IMG/VR virus record: IMGVR_UViG_3300042892_000556
Span: 1-37,733 of that record
DNA: 37,733 bases
Source of the DNA: a virus
Reading direction: 5' to 3' (one strand)
The notes below the pieces were generated by a model. That model was not told the origin of the DNA and did no database searches. It saw nothing but the letters and a program-made list of their open reading frames with translations. The translations under genes were made by a program, and so were the position numbers. Positions 22,431 to 32,110 of the stretch are shown here, piece by piece; the stretch's first letter is position 1; each line of letters opens with the position of its first letter.

Positions 22431-23515
22431 ACACCACCAATGATTGTGATTTGTCTATCAATAAAATCTGCATCTGCCCAGGTATACTTATATTCTGTAT
22501 AGGCATTTTTGGTTTTTATACTGTATACGTCTAAATGAGTTTCTAATAATGCCCAAATAGTCTGATACTCTTCTGTGTTAAAACTACGTAATAAATTCAC
22601 CTGGCCAACTTGGGGATGGCCGATAGTTAAACTTTTATCGTTAGGGTCAAATCCGTTGGCTACTAACCAATCTTTAAATTCGCTAAGTTTAATTTTTTGC
22701 CATTGATAGTTACCGGGATTATTTGCCCATTCAATATCAAAATCGCCAGCGGCTTCGGATTGACTACGTAATGTACTAGTAGTTAATTCACTTATACGAC
22801 TGTCGCGCCCCTCATCACTGAATACTTCCCAATGATGTTTGCCCACTGCTTTATTGACTCCAACAAATACACCCCCAAGTGATCGATTAATTGTGTCAAT
22901 GCCGAACAATTCATAATCACTTTCTTCTAATACAAATCGCGGAGCATTTAGCCAGCACATTAGTTGACTGGGCCGCATCCATTCAGGTGCGTGTAGTTCT
23001 TTTCGATAACTCAGTGCCCAGGATTCAAATTCATGACATAATAGATTAAGTTGTCGAATGTGCCAACGGGTAGTGGGGTCTGCAGCAGTGTAATAAGGAC
23101 TCATCTGACCAGATACTCCTTGTAAATCTTCAAAGTATCTATGTAAGTGATTTAACTTATCGTGAACAATATTACGTACTGCTGGTTCGTCACCAATTGG
23201 ATCATCAGTCAAACAATTATCCATTGAAAAATAATCATCAATTTGATAACCAAGGTTAGCTTGATTAATTGCAGCAATACTATGATTAACTTGATTTAAA
23301 ATATACCAACCGTTACGAGGACTATTAGCAAACCCAAAGAAACAATAGTTCTTTTCTAAATGATAATTGTGCTGTATCAGATGATTTAGCGCATCAAGCC
23401 ATTTACGGCTTAGGCTATTGTCAAATACATCAACATATACAGTTAAATGACTGTCGTTGCCCTGTAAAACAATTTCAATAGTGTCAATTAATTGATTGGT
23501 ACCATTCATAAACAT
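22421..23515 (-). CDS. Protein of unknown function in the radical SAM chain
   Basis: This encodes 364 residues from the ATG at 23515; a second ATG two codons in (23509) is equally possible. It has no signal peptide or membrane segment. Helical and strand segments alternate, with conserved-looking stretches such as HIRQLNLLCHEFESWALSYRK and SLGGVFVGVNKAVGKHHWEVF. It is rich in Asn, His and Trp. I do not recognise a family. Its place between a radical SAM gene and an SGNH gene, with overlaps of 32 and 10 bases, indicates that it belongs to the same pathway. A role as substrate-binding or partner protein is possible. Confidence 0.7.
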   Translation of the reverse strand: MFMNGTNQLIDTIEIVLQGNDSHLTVYVDVFDNSLSRKWLDALNHLIQHNYHLEKNYCFFGFANSPRNGWYILNQVNHSIAAINQANLGYQIDDYFSMDNCLTDDPIGDEPAVRNIVHDKLNHLHRYFEDLQGVSGQMSPYYTAADPTTRWHIRQLNLLCHEFESWALSYRKELHAPEWMRPSQLMCWLNAPRFVLEESDYELFGIDTINRSLGGVFVGVNKAVGKHHWEVFSDEGRDSRISELTTSTLRSQSEAAGDFDIEWANNPGNYQWQKIKLSEFKDWLVANGFDPNDKSLTIGHPQVGQVNLLRSFNTEEYQTIWALLETHLDVYSIKTKNAYTEYKYTWADADFIDRQITIIGGVCK

Positions 23516-24779
23516 CAGGTCTCATTGATAATATGTCGGCCATGGTATATTCATCGCCACGGATATCTTCTAATTGTAACACACGTTGCTTGCCTTTGTC
23601 AAGTGCTAATTTCCAAGTGTCTGGGTATTGCTCTTGGAATGTAGGTCTAGTTTTGAGCTGTATTAATATGTCCCTAAGTGAGTTATGAAGGGGACTACCC
23701 AAAATTTCGTCTATCCATGGATATAATATATCCTTAGGTAGGGCCAATGGCGACATAATAATATCAGGACTAAAACTAAAGACTACTTTGGCAAGAACAT
23801 CTACATCCAATTCTTCAGCAAGGCGGCTAATGTTGGCGACTTCGAACATTCCGGGCAATGTGAGAGTGAAGTCAATGCGCATTTGGCGTCGGTGACTTGC
23901 GATTCTAACTCCTTGACGGAAGTTTGTAAGCCATGAATTATAGTCAAGTCCTGTTCTAATGTATTCTCCAATTTTACCAGTTCCGTCGAGACTGGCACAG
24001 ATTTGCCAATCACGTAGCCCAGATAGAATGTCCCTATAGAGATTGACGCCGCGATAGTCGACACGGCTAAGATTTGTATTGTACCTTGCGTAAACACGTT
24101 TACCATCTCCTAGTTCAACAATGCGCTTCATATAGCGCCAATGTTGTTCGTACATTAGTGGCTCCCCGCCTACCCAATATACTTCTTCTACTTGATGACT
24201 TTCTACAGCACTCGCAAACTCTTGTTCTATTTGACTGTCTTGAAAAGCAGTAATCTGCTCTTTGATTTCGGGCTTCATCCAATTGTTTTTTGGATTCAAC
24301 CAATTGATCATATTGTGGGTGCGCTGTTCTGATTCCCAGGCGCTAGATAACATATCTCCACACATACGACATTTGAAATTGCATAAGTTAGAGAATCTAT
24401 AATCCCAACTAACAGGACGAAGTGTAGTAGTTCCGTCTGCGTCGGTATTCTCTAGTATACTCTGATATTTATGACCAAAAAGGCTATCAAAATAACTACG
24501 GTAAACTGATGTGTTCAATAGCTTGTCATTACACACTTCACACTCAGGTAGGGTTTCGCCGGCCATCATGCGTACCCGTACACTTTTCATATGCTCACTG
24601 TTCCAGTGTTCATCTAATGTAATTGGAATGTACTTGCCTGTGCCAGCTTTAGTATCAATATACTGTTCAAAGTTCTGTGCGGGCTCGCGACTAGCACAGC
24701 ACATACGTCGCTCAGTCTGAGGACTTAGGTATGTGTGTACCCAAGGTGCTAAACACATTGTTTGAGGTTTAGGTTGCAT
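23484..24779 (-). CDS. Radical SAM enzyme with N-terminal Twitch-like domain (1)
   Basis: This encodes 431 residues. An N-terminal cysteine domain comes first: Cys9 in CLAPWVH, Cys27-Cys28, then Cys80 and Cys83 (CEVC). The radical SAM motif follows as CNFKCRMC (Cys133, Cys137, Cys140) with WVGGEPLMY as the SAM-binding GGE block. The cysteine domain would hold a second iron-sulfur cluster. In most SPASM/Twitch enzymes it lies at the C-terminus, so the N-terminal order marks the group known as twitch-domain-containing radical SAM proteins. The substrate is unknown. Overlaps with its neighbours are 11 and 32 bases. Confidence 0.9.
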   Translation of the reverse strand: MQPKPQTMCLAPWVHTYLSPQTERRMCCASREPAQNFEQYIDTKAGTGKYIPITLDEHWNSEHMKSVRVRMMAGETLPECEVCNDKLLNTSVYRSYFDSLFGHKYQSILENTDADGTTTLRPVSWDYRFSNLCNFKCRMCGDMLSSAWESEQRTHNMINWLNPKNNWMKPEIKEQITAFQDSQIEQEFASAVESHQVEEVYWVGGEPLMYEQHWRYMKRIVELGDGKRVYARYNTNLSRVDYRGVNLYRDILSGLRDWQICASLDGTGKIGEYIRTGLDYNSWLTNFRQGVRIASHRRQMRIDFTLTLPGMFEVANISRLAEELDVDVLAKVVFSFSPDIIMSPLALPKDILYPWIDEILGSPLHNSLRDILIQLKTRPTFQEQYPDTWKLALDKGKQRVLQLEDIRGDEYTMADILSMRPDVYEWYQSIN

Positions 24780-25824
24780 GTATCCACTCTAAGGTTGGGA
24801 CAATAAATTCGCGGTCAATTCCGTTTAATACCTGAACTCTATCATAAAACTTATTGTAATTATGTTTAATTTTTTGTTCTGTTAGTGGATCTAAATAGCG
24901 GTTACAATCAAAATTTATAATATTATTGTAGATAATTTCTAATCTATCTTCAAAAAACTCTTCAGTATCATAACTCTCATCAAACAAATGATCGTATGTT
25001 TCAAATCCCAAAGAGCGTAGATGTGCTAGTGTTCCTGGCATTCCCATCAACATAAACGGATGCTGATGTGCTATAGGTTTATATGTCTTTTCTGTAATAA
25101 ACAAGTCAGCAGGACAAAGTTCATCTGACCTAAGTCCTTGTTGTTCTTTTATTAAATCTGAACAGCCATAATAAGTTTCAACAGCCACAGTGAAATATGT
25201 GTCATCATACCATTCAGCCTCAAACTGTCTATCCCAGCCAATGCGTGCTACTGGATTAGTTTCTTTAGTAACTAAATGTTTTCCGTTGCACAACCGTTCA
25301 ACGTAACTCCAGGTGGCGCGGTCTAATACATTTTCAAATCTTTCAACAATAGCTGTTCTAAACTGTTTACTTCTTTTAATTGGCATGAAAAACAAATTAG
25401 TGTTTGTACGATTGGGGACATAGTTTTGATATTGAAAATTCTTATCGCAAGTGTACCAAAGACTTTCGTTATACCAAAACCAATTTGGTACATTGATGAC
25501 ATTCTTCCAACCATAGTCATGTGAATTCTTACAACCCAGTACTACTAAAATATTATCTAGATACGGCTCAAAATCACGTGCTAGTAAGAATGGACGAGCT
25601 TCCCATAAGTTTGCTAAAATTACTCTGAATCCGTCAGATAAGAATTTAATTAAAATATCGTTGTTAAAAAATTCCGGACGAGATACAACTAATATATCAG
25701 TGTCTTTATTATATGTGTTGGTATTATTGTAGTTATTCAGATCAAACTCTTTTTGGAGGATCCATTCTAAGTAGCTACTGTTTAAATCTGTCCACCCAAC
25801 TCTGACTAAATTTATTTTATTCAT
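24769..25824 (-). CDS. Glycosyltransferase-like protein
   Basis: This encodes 351 residues. The N-terminal 100 form a Rossmann-like start (TDILVVSRPEFF; FRVILANLWEARPF). Near residue 245 is ITEKTYKPIAHQHPFMLMGM followed by LRSLGFETYDHLFDESYD. A Glu-Lys followed by a Pro-Phe-rich turn resembles the donor-binding region of fucosyltransferase-type (GT-B) enzymes. I recall similar proteins in aquatic phage genomes. The call rests on this motif and on the neighbouring sugar-related genes, so it is moderate. The gene overlaps both radical SAM neighbours (8 and 11 bases). Confidence 0.6.
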   Translation of the reverse strand: MNKINLVRVGWTDLNSSYLEWILQKEFDLNNYNNTNTYNKDTDILVVSRPEFFNNDILIKFLSDGFRVILANLWEARPFLLARDFEPYLDNILVVLGCKNSHDYGWKNVINVPNWFWYNESLWYTCDKNFQYQNYVPNRTNTNLFFMPIKRSKQFRTAIVERFENVLDRATWSYVERLCNGKHLVTKETNPVARIGWDRQFEAEWYDDTYFTVAVETYYGCSDLIKEQQGLRSDELCPADLFITEKTYKPIAHQHPFMLMGMPGTLAHLRSLGFETYDHLFDESYDTEEFFEDRLEIIYNNIINFDCNRYLDPLTEQKIKHNYNKFYDRVQVLNGIDREFIVPTLEWIHAT

Positions 25825-27013
25825 ATCCCATGGCCTTGGCTATTTCTGGGTGTGAGGTTAAAAAACTTTGATTCCGATATCCATCTGCTAATTTCATAGC
25901 ACGCAAGAATTCCTGGCCGTCACTGCCTTCTCCGTTTTGAATAAACTTAATAATACGTAGAATTTCTGCACGATATTTAGGTTGCACCTGATTATTGGTT
26001 AATTTATCAATAACCAATTGTTGTGCTGCTGTAGTCATACGGCCAATACACATGTGCCACGGATCGTGTAACATGTTAAAATAGACATGATCAAATGGCA
26101 TATTTTGCAACCATTCGCACATCTCTGGTAAGTAATAAACATTTTGTACGTTGACTGTGAGACATAATTGTATATTAAACTTACTGTTATGCAATTCAAA
26201 AAAGCGCCATAGATTGCGTTCTACTTCCGCCCATTTTGCGCCGTATCTTTCGTATTCAAAACGACTGCCGGTATTGTCGATACTAAGTGCTACTTCGACA
26301 TGCTTAAAGTGACTCCAGAGCTCGTAGCTGTCCGGAAATACAGTTCCATTGGTATTATAATGTATCTCAATATTTTTTGCATAGTCATGCTCTACAGCAT
26401 AACGCAATAATTCAAAATGTTGTTCTATTAAAAAGGGTTCGCCACCTGTAAATTCTAAATATCTAATGTTAGGTAACAGTGTCTTTAAGTCATCCCAAAA
26501 CACTTCTGTTTCTCTCGGCCAGGCGCCCTGTTTAATCCATAGATTCGCTATATGATCTTTTCTATGTTCTTTTGGTATATAATCTAATTCTTCTTTAGCC
26601 CACTTACTACTGCTCCAACTGCCGCATATACGACATTTAAGATTACAAATATTTCCCAATTTAAGATCAATAAACCACAACTGGTCAGGATTGGTATTAT
26701 TAAAATCAATATTATCGTAATATTCTTTTAATCTAATTCGACTGTTGATACGTTTGCTGGTGCGCCCTGCAGCTTCTTCGTCCCAACAACGTCGACAAGT
26801 TTTTGGTTTTTCACCGTTAAGAAATTGTTTTCGTAAATCCTGCATGTATTCACTGTGGTATATTTCGCTAAGTGAATGTTGTAGCAAATTATACTTTTCA
26901 CCATTCGATTGTGTAATCTCATCGTCAGCCAAACAACAAGGCCTGGCGCTGCCTATCGGGCTAGTTTCAACACTAATCCAAGGAAGAATACATATTTTTT
27001 CAGGTAATGCCAT
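25817..27013 (-). CDS. Radical SAM enzyme with N-terminal Twitch-like domain (2)
   Basis: This encodes 398 residues. The N-terminal cluster ligands are Cys8 (CILPW), Cys26-Cys27, Cys73 and Cys76 (CRRC). The radical SAM motif is CNLKCRIC (Cys123, Cys127, Cys130), with EFTGGEPFLI as the GGE block and YNTNGT further on. The order of domains and the spacing match the products at 23484 and 28765, so these are paralogues. It ends soon after the SAM domain, without a C-terminal cysteine domain. The start lies within the end of the B12-type radical SAM gene (14-base overlap). Confidence 0.9.
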   Translation of the reverse strand: MALPEKICILPWISVETSPIGSARPCCLADDEITQSNGEKYNLLQHSLSEIYHSEYMQDLRKQFLNGEKPKTCRRCWDEEAAGRTSKRINSRIRLKEYYDNIDFNNTNPDQLWFIDLKLGNICNLKCRICGSWSSSKWAKEELDYIPKEHRKDHIANLWIKQGAWPRETEVFWDDLKTLLPNIRYLEFTGGEPFLIEQHFELLRYAVEHDYAKNIEIHYNTNGTVFPDSYELWSHFKHVEVALSIDNTGSRFEYERYGAKWAEVERNLWRFFELHNSKFNIQLCLTVNVQNVYYLPEMCEWLQNMPFDHVYFNMLHDPWHMCIGRMTTAAQQLVIDKLTNNQVQPKYRAEILRIIKFIQNGEGSDGQEFLRAMKLADGYRNQSFLTSHPEIAKAMGYE

Positions 27014-28772
27014 TCAGTAGAATATCCTTTAATTTTAAATAGCTATCGTTATCAAATCTTATATCATCATTGATGTTTGCATGTTTACTTATTATACGTT
27101 CAATCATGCCCGGATTACTATCAAGATGAACTTTAATTTTAAATTGAATATCTTCGGGCATTAATAGATTTTCGTATGGTGTTAGATTATATAAATCTTG
27201 ATAAACTGCTGTTTTTGGTCTTGAACCAAAAAATTGTTCTATACTAGCATAATGTAAAGTAAGACTATCAATGAGTTGATTTAATTCAGCTGTATTTCTG
27301 CTCATTGGCAATCGTAAACACAGTGCCACTTCTTGTAGTATTAATCTACGTCTGACACGTTCGTAGAATGTCAATTCTGGGTTATCTTCGAGTATCCATA
27401 AAATATCAGAACCCGCAGACGAAATAAGCCCAATGTCTTCTTGCATATTCCATAATGGAGTTTGTGGATGGTGGGTATACGGAGTTCCTAGCGTGAGTTT
27501 ATAAACTGTACCGCTGGCGCAATATTTTTGATAACGTATAAACATATCTACAGTATCTAGAAAATCTTGCCAGGTTTCTGTAGGGTAGCAACTAAAAAAT
27601 AATAACACGCAGACAATTCCGCGACGGTCAAATTGTTCTAACTCAGCATCAACATCTGTTGTAGTAAATTTTTTCTTCATGTGTTCACGCACACTATCAC
27701 TGCCGCTTTCGACGCCAATAGTTAACCCTTCGCCGCCGCTGGCTTTTAATAAATTATAATATTCATCATTCAGCACATTCGATACAGGTCGAGTAATATA
27801 TTGCCCAACCCATTTAATTTTTTTATCGAGGTTTGTATTGTTGTAATTAGCTAAAGTTCTGATAAAATCATTGAAGGCTTTTAAACTTCCATTAACCAAG
27901 CTATCGCTCATATAGAACTTACTTACATTATGTTTATTCTGCAGATGTATCATTTCTTGTGCAATGTGATCACCTGAGCGAAATTTAAATTTCGGCCATA
28001 AAACAGGTATGTCACAAAATGTACATTGTCGCACGCACCCTTTACTTCCAGTAATAGGAATTATTGGGTCATTGATATAATTGTATGTGTTAATATCATA
28101 ATCGTCAAAATCAACAAATGGAATTGTTTCTAAATTAATTTCATTGATTGAGCCATTGACATTGTCTTCGGAATTGCCCTGCAATAAATCAATGATGGCC
28201 TGTTCACCATCGCCGTGTATTACCTTATCTACTATGCCGTATTTAAGTAAAGTGTCAGCAAAGTTAGCAGAATAATAATTTCCAAAATATTTTTTTAACT
28301 TGTTTACAAATTGTAAATGATCAGGGCCAAGAGCATAACTGCTAGCGCCTCTACCACCTAGTACAATTTTAATATTGGGTAATAATTTTTTAACGGTGTC
28401 ACATAATAATAATGTTGCTTTATGGCTTTTATAACTGAATACACTGATACCCAACCAAGCAGGATTTTTCTCTTTAATATCTGAAATACAAGCTAACAAC
28501 CAAGATTTAATTATTTCATTATCTTGATCAAAGAAAAATTCAACTACATCACTGGTATCGCTGATAGGTGTACTAACATTTTCAAAATTATATTGAACTG
28601 AATAGAATTTGTCATTTGAACCGCATATATCTCTCAACAATATATTATAGTCAGCAGTTTTTGCTTTAAATCCTGCCGCATTGGCACAGGCTTTGATTAT
28701 GGCAGGGCTACTAGGTGGGTATTGTAGATCTAATACCGGAACAGCAACTATTAATAAATCTAAATTAGCCAA
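27000..28772 (-). CDS. Radical SAM enzyme with B12-binding-like N-terminus
   Basis: This encodes 590 residues. The first 200 resemble the B12-binding fold of the large methyltransferase-type radical SAM enzymes: YPPSSPAIIKACANAAGF, WLGISVFSYKSHKATLLLC, IKIVLGGRGAS and VIHGDGEQAI. The SAM motif CVRQCTFC (Cys246, Cys250, Cys253) follows TGSKG, and GGEGLTIGVESGSD is typical of this class. Such enzymes usually methylate unreactive carbon or phosphorus atoms. The start appears to be TTG at 28772, since no ATG lies near the N-terminus; GAGA about 8 bases upstream may serve as ribosome site. The weak start may keep enzyme levels low. Confidence 0.88.
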   Translation of the reverse strand: MANLDLLIVAVPVLDLQYPPSSPAIIKACANAAGFKAKTADYNILLRDICGSNDKFYSVQYNFENVSTPISDTSDVVEFFFDQDNEIIKSWLLACISDIKEKNPAWLGISVFSYKSHKATLLLCDTVKKLLPNIKIVLGGRGASSYALGPDHLQFVNKLKKYFGNYYSANFADTLLKYGIVDKVIHGDGEQAIIDLLQGNSEDNVNGSINEINLETIPFVDFDDYDINTYNYINDPIIPITGSKGCVRQCTFCDIPVLWPKFKFRSGDHIAQEMIHLQNKHNVSKFYMSDSLVNGSLKAFNDFIRTLANYNNTNLDKKIKWVGQYITRPVSNVLNDEYYNLLKASGGEGLTIGVESGSDSVREHMKKKFTTTDVDAELEQFDRRGIVCVLLFFSCYPTETWQDFLDTVDMFIRYQKYCASGTVYKLTLGTPYTHHPQTPLWNMQEDIGLISSAGSDILWILEDNPELTFYERVRRRLILQEVALCLRLPMSRNTAELNQLIDSLTLHYASIEQFFGSRPKTAVYQDLYNLTPYENLLMPEDIQFKIKVHLDSNPGMIERIISKHANINDDIRFDNDSYLKLKDILLNGIT

Positions 28773-30081
28773 GATACGATCTCAATGAACTTAGCTCAGG
28801 AAACACCTGTTCAAACGATTCTTGTCTATATTGATCTAATCTATCATTTGTTCGAAAAAATTCTCCTAGTAAATAACTACGATCATCTTTCATCATGATA
28901 TTAACTAACCCCTGATAACTACCTATTGCACGTCTAAGATGGTCTTGAGGTTCTAACCATTTGATATGATCATCTATTTTATTTTTTGCCTCAATTTTAA
29001 ATTTCTGCGGTAAGACGTCCACTCGATCACGTTCGGGTCCTTGTAAAATATTAATATTCCAATCTTGTGCTTTTACGTATCCTTTGTTTACCCAATCTTT
29101 ATGAAAGTCCGATACGTGCAATACGTTATATAAACTAACCGTAGCACTGACATAAAAATCTGTATTTGGACATACTTCTAACATCTGTTCTCGATTACGT
29201 TCAATTTGATCCCATTTAGTACCTTTACGTATGTATTCAGCGCGAGGACCCATTGCATCTAAACTTGCTCCTACCCCCACATTCTGAAATAATTTCCAAT
29301 ATTCTAAAACATTGTCATCTTTGAGTGCCAAACGACTAAAATTTGTATTATAAATCAATTTGACATTAAACATTTCTCGCTTGACAAGCTCTTTTAATAT
29401 ACGATAGTGCTCTTCCATCATTAGAGGTTCGCCACCGGCAAAATAAATTTGTTCGAGATAAGGAATATGCGGCTCTAATTGTTCCCACATATCTAATTCG
29501 GTGCGGCCAGCGAACATAATCCTGGGGTAGTCACGTTTACCATATAGTTGCTCTTCCTCTGTATACCAACTGCTACTAAACCAGCCGCCGCAAGTACGAC
29601 AAGTAAAGTTACATAGGTTAGAGAAGCGCACATCATAATAGCGCAGTTTAAAATCATCGTAGGTGCCATCGGTTTTAGTAGCATCTACTAACCCAATGTG
29701 TTGTCCAAAGTTTTTGTTGGTACTGTTACGCATGCTCATAAAACCGTTAGCCTCTTGCTCGTAACACTTAGTACATTCTTTGCAGGGTTTTTCTTCTAGC
29801 ATGTTAGTACGCATTGTTCTATATGCAGGCTGATTCCAAACTGTTTCCATACTATCTTGCTTAAAATTTCCTACTGGGTGTTTGTCGTCACCCAGACAAC
29901 AGGGATAAGCACGACCGTCCGGAAAGGCATGCATGTGTATCCAAGGGATCATACAAAATACATCACTCTTAGTTAACCGATTAAGTTGGTCTGTTCGTAG
30001 GTCATCTTCACTAATATATACAGGTTTACGTGTATGATAATGATGATTCTTATAGTAGTCGTCTTGTTGTTTATCGCTCAT
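28765..30081 (-). CDS. Radical SAM enzyme with N-terminal Twitch-like domain (3)
   Basis: This encodes 438 residues. A charged 40-residue extension precedes the cysteine domain: Cys43 (CMIPWIH), Cys61-Cys62, Cys100, Cys103 and Cys106. The radical SAM motif is CNFTCRTC (Cys157, Cys161, Cys164), with YFAGGEPLMM as GGE block and YNTNFS later. It is closest in pattern to the product at 23484 (both have RFSNLCNF and NTN-S after the GGE block). It has one more cysteine in the N-terminal domain than its paralogues. It overlaps the SGNH gene upstream by four bases and the B12-type gene downstream by eight. Confidence 0.9.
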   Translation of the reverse strand: MSDKQQDDYYKNHHYHTRKPVYISEDDLRTDQLNRLTKSDVFCMIPWIHMHAFPDGRAYPCCLGDDKHPVGNFKQDSMETVWNQPAYRTMRTNMLEEKPCKECTKCYEQEANGFMSMRNSTNKNFGQHIGLVDATKTDGTYDDFKLRYYDVRFSNLCNFTCRTCGGWFSSSWYTEEEQLYGKRDYPRIMFAGRTELDMWEQLEPHIPYLEQIYFAGGEPLMMEEHYRILKELVKREMFNVKLIYNTNFSRLALKDDNVLEYWKLFQNVGVGASLDAMGPRAEYIRKGTKWDQIERNREQMLEVCPNTDFYVSATVSLYNVLHVSDFHKDWVNKGYVKAQDWNINILQGPERDRVDVLPQKFKIEAKNKIDDHIKWLEPQDHLRRAIGSYQGLVNIMMKDDRSYLLGEFFRTNDRLDQYRQESFEQVFPELSSLRSYLG

Positions 30082-30740
30082 AGGGTTAGTAATACCTGTT
30101 GTGCTACTTGTTCGTGATCTTTTTTAGTAGGATGGCCTAATCCTTGGCGCCATGTACCGAAATTGTCTACATTAATGTTTATGCTGCCAATTGATCCCAT
30201 ACAACAAGTTTCAATTAATCGCACCCCTCGTTGTTGACATAAGATTCTAGTCATATCAACATAATTACTTTTTTTAGTTTCGTATTCTTCACTGTCAAAT
30301 TTATACCTAGTAACAGTATCATAAATTGTAGCTAATGGATCTAAATATTCTGCTCGATCACTGCATATTCTAGGATGCAAATTGATATTACTATCAGTAT
30401 AATCTTTGAACTGTGTAAATGGTTGTCCTTTTTCAGCAGTAGCACACCAACTAGGTATGATAAACCATTCTCTATTATCTGTGCGCCAATACTCTCGCAT
30501 GGTACTAGTCCATCCTACAATAACAAGGGTAATTTCTTGGCTTTTATATCTGACTAATGTATTAACTACATTATGGAATATACCTTCATTACTAATACCG
30601 CATACAGAATAATTTTTACACTCTACACCTAATGTATTTGCTACTAAATTAGGATAACTGTATTTGACATTATCTTCGTGTTGATTTGCATGCACAAGTT
30701 CTGCACCGTGTGTCACTGAACATCCAAATGCTAAAATCAT
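30078..30740 (-). CDS. SGNH-like protein, Asp of the triad not visible
   Basis: This encodes 220 residues. The nucleophile block MILAFGCSVTHGAEL places Ser8; YSVCGISNEGIF gives the Gly/Asn block; LVIVGWTSTMREY the third block. The C-terminal block reads GLGHPTKKDH with His203, but residue 200 is Gly where Asp is expected, as in the product at 20377. The GCS form of the first block is shared with the SGNH proteins at 8390 and 17202. It sits between two radical SAM genes with four-base ATGA couplings on both sides, so the three proteins are probably made in fixed proportion. Confidence 0.75.
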   Translation of the reverse strand: MILAFGCSVTHGAELVHANQHEDNVKYSYPNLVANTLGVECKNYSVCGISNEGIFHNVVNTLVRYKSQEITLVIVGWTSTMREYWRTDNREWFIIPSWCATAEKGQPFTQFKDYTDSNINLHPRICSDRAEYLDPLATIYDTVTRYKFDSEEYETKKSNYVDMTRILCQQRGVRLIETCCMGSIGSININVDNFGTWRQGLGHPTKKDHEQVAQQVLLTL

Positions 30741-32110
30741 AGTGCGTCGTACCAGTCTGCTAGTTGTGGAAATGTATATTTAAAGTCTTTTCCACGGCGC
30801 TGGTCATATTGCTGATAAAAGTTTTTAAAGTCACGCTGTAATACTTGTAATAGTTGCGGATCTTGTTCTGGAGTGCGCAGGTATTCTACCAATCTACGTA
30901 ATTGATTTAATTCAAACTCGTGACAGAATACATCATCGGCCATAATCTCATAAGCACGGGCTAGTTCATCAGCATATTGCTCACGCATTGACAATGGTAA
31001 TACTAAGACACTCTGTAAGCTAGGAAAGCGCAAGATATTAAGACTAAAGTTAATACTATCACGGCCGTATTCACGTTTAAGATTAACAATGTTAAACAAG
31101 AACTCACGTAGGCTTAGTAAGCATAAGGCATTGATTGTACACATGATATGTAGGCCGCGCAGTCTTTTACTATCCAGTAGATAAGAAACATTGCCAACCC
31201 ATTGATCCCAATCCATGCCATCACGAATATATATTGCGTGTCTACCAATGCTTTCGTTGCTAGTGTACAAATCCAATTCGATACCTTGTGTAGCATCTAA
31301 TAACCTCTCAATTTTATCTTTCTCAAATCCCAGGTTGCTGTTTATAGCAAGCCGTGTTTTGCTCTGACCTCTATGTTCTTTAAACCAATCTATTAGACGC
31401 CATGTATAACCCGACATTAAGGGCTCGCCGCCTGTGATGCGCAGTTCTTTTAACGTCTTGTGTAGGTCTGTTTCCCACCACTTAAAGAACGCTTCAACGT
31501 AAGGATTGACTTGATCAATAGTATAACGTTGACTATGATCGTGAGCATGAGTAAAGTGATTGCGTCCGTCAGATACAAGATGTTCATAGGCTCCATTGCG
31601 TTTAATATCTCTAACCCAGGCTGTACTGAAAGCAGGGTTACAATAGCTACAAGCAAACTGACAAGTTCGGTCGAATGCGATTTCCAGAGTTTGTAAATTA
31701 ACATCTTCTTGATAGTTTGTATTAAACGCTGCATCTAAATCCTCGTCATTATAAATTACTGTTTTGTATACGCGATCACTAATTGACTCAGGAACATCAA
31801 CTCCAAGATACTTAGGATCTTTATACATATCCTCTATTTTCCAGCAGTAATCACAACCTGCAGGTCGTTCACCTGCTTGCATCTGACGACGCTGTTCTTT
31901 TTTCTCAAGTGTATTGTGTATGGCTTTGGGATTAATAGCAATAGCATTAACATCAATAGCATGTGGCAAGGGATGATGGCAACTAGTAGTTTGTCCACTG
32001 CCTAACCATATAGTAGCATTGTACCATTTGGCCGCGCAGAAGCTCTCTGACTTAATGTCAATTACTCTACGTTTGTATTCTAAATCCGTTTCGTTATTGA
32101 TTTTCGGCAT
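30737..32110 (-). CDS. Radical SAM enzyme with variant N-terminal cysteine domain (4)
   Basis: This encodes 457 residues. The N-terminal domain has Cys25 (CAAKW), a single Cys44 followed by two His (SCHHP) in place of the Cys-Cys pair, then Cys86 and Cys89 (CDYC). The radical SAM motif is CQFACSYC (Cys150, Cys154, Cys157), with RITGGEPLMSG as GGE block. The stretch HNTLEKKEQRRQM before CDYC matches HNTQHKKEQRKKM in the product at 32094, so the two genes form a tandem paralogue pair distinct from the other three. The C-terminal 60 residues are helical and basic. The substrate is unknown. Confidence 0.9.
   Translation of the reverse strand: MPKINNETDLEYKRRVIDIKSESFCAAKWYNATIWLGSGQTTSCHHPLPHAIDVNAIAINPKAIHNTLEKKEQRRQMQAGERPAGCDYCWKIEDMYKDPKYLGVDVPESISDRVYKTVIYNDEDLDAAFNTNYQEDVNLQTLEIAFDRTCQFACSYCNPAFSTAWVRDIKRNGAYEHLVSDGRNHFTHAHDHSQRYTIDQVNPYVEAFFKWWETDLHKTLKELRITGGEPLMSGYTWRLIDWFKEHRGQSKTRLAINSNLGFEKDKIERLLDATQGIELDLYTSNESIGRHAIYIRDGMDWDQWVGNVSYLLDSKRLRGLHIMCTINALCLLSLREFLFNIVNLKREYGRDSINFSLNILRFPSLQSVLVLPLSMREQYADELARAYEIMADDVFCHEFELNQLRRLVEYLRTPEQDPQLLQVLQRDFKNFYQQYDQRRGKDFKYTFPQLADWYDAL

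Noticed and set aside
23801-24303. Minus-strand frames inside the radical SAM gene, one with a membrane-like segment
   Set aside because: They run in other frames of a gene with a clear CxxxCxxC motif and GGE block, and have no ribosome site; the membrane-like look comes from out-of-frame reading.
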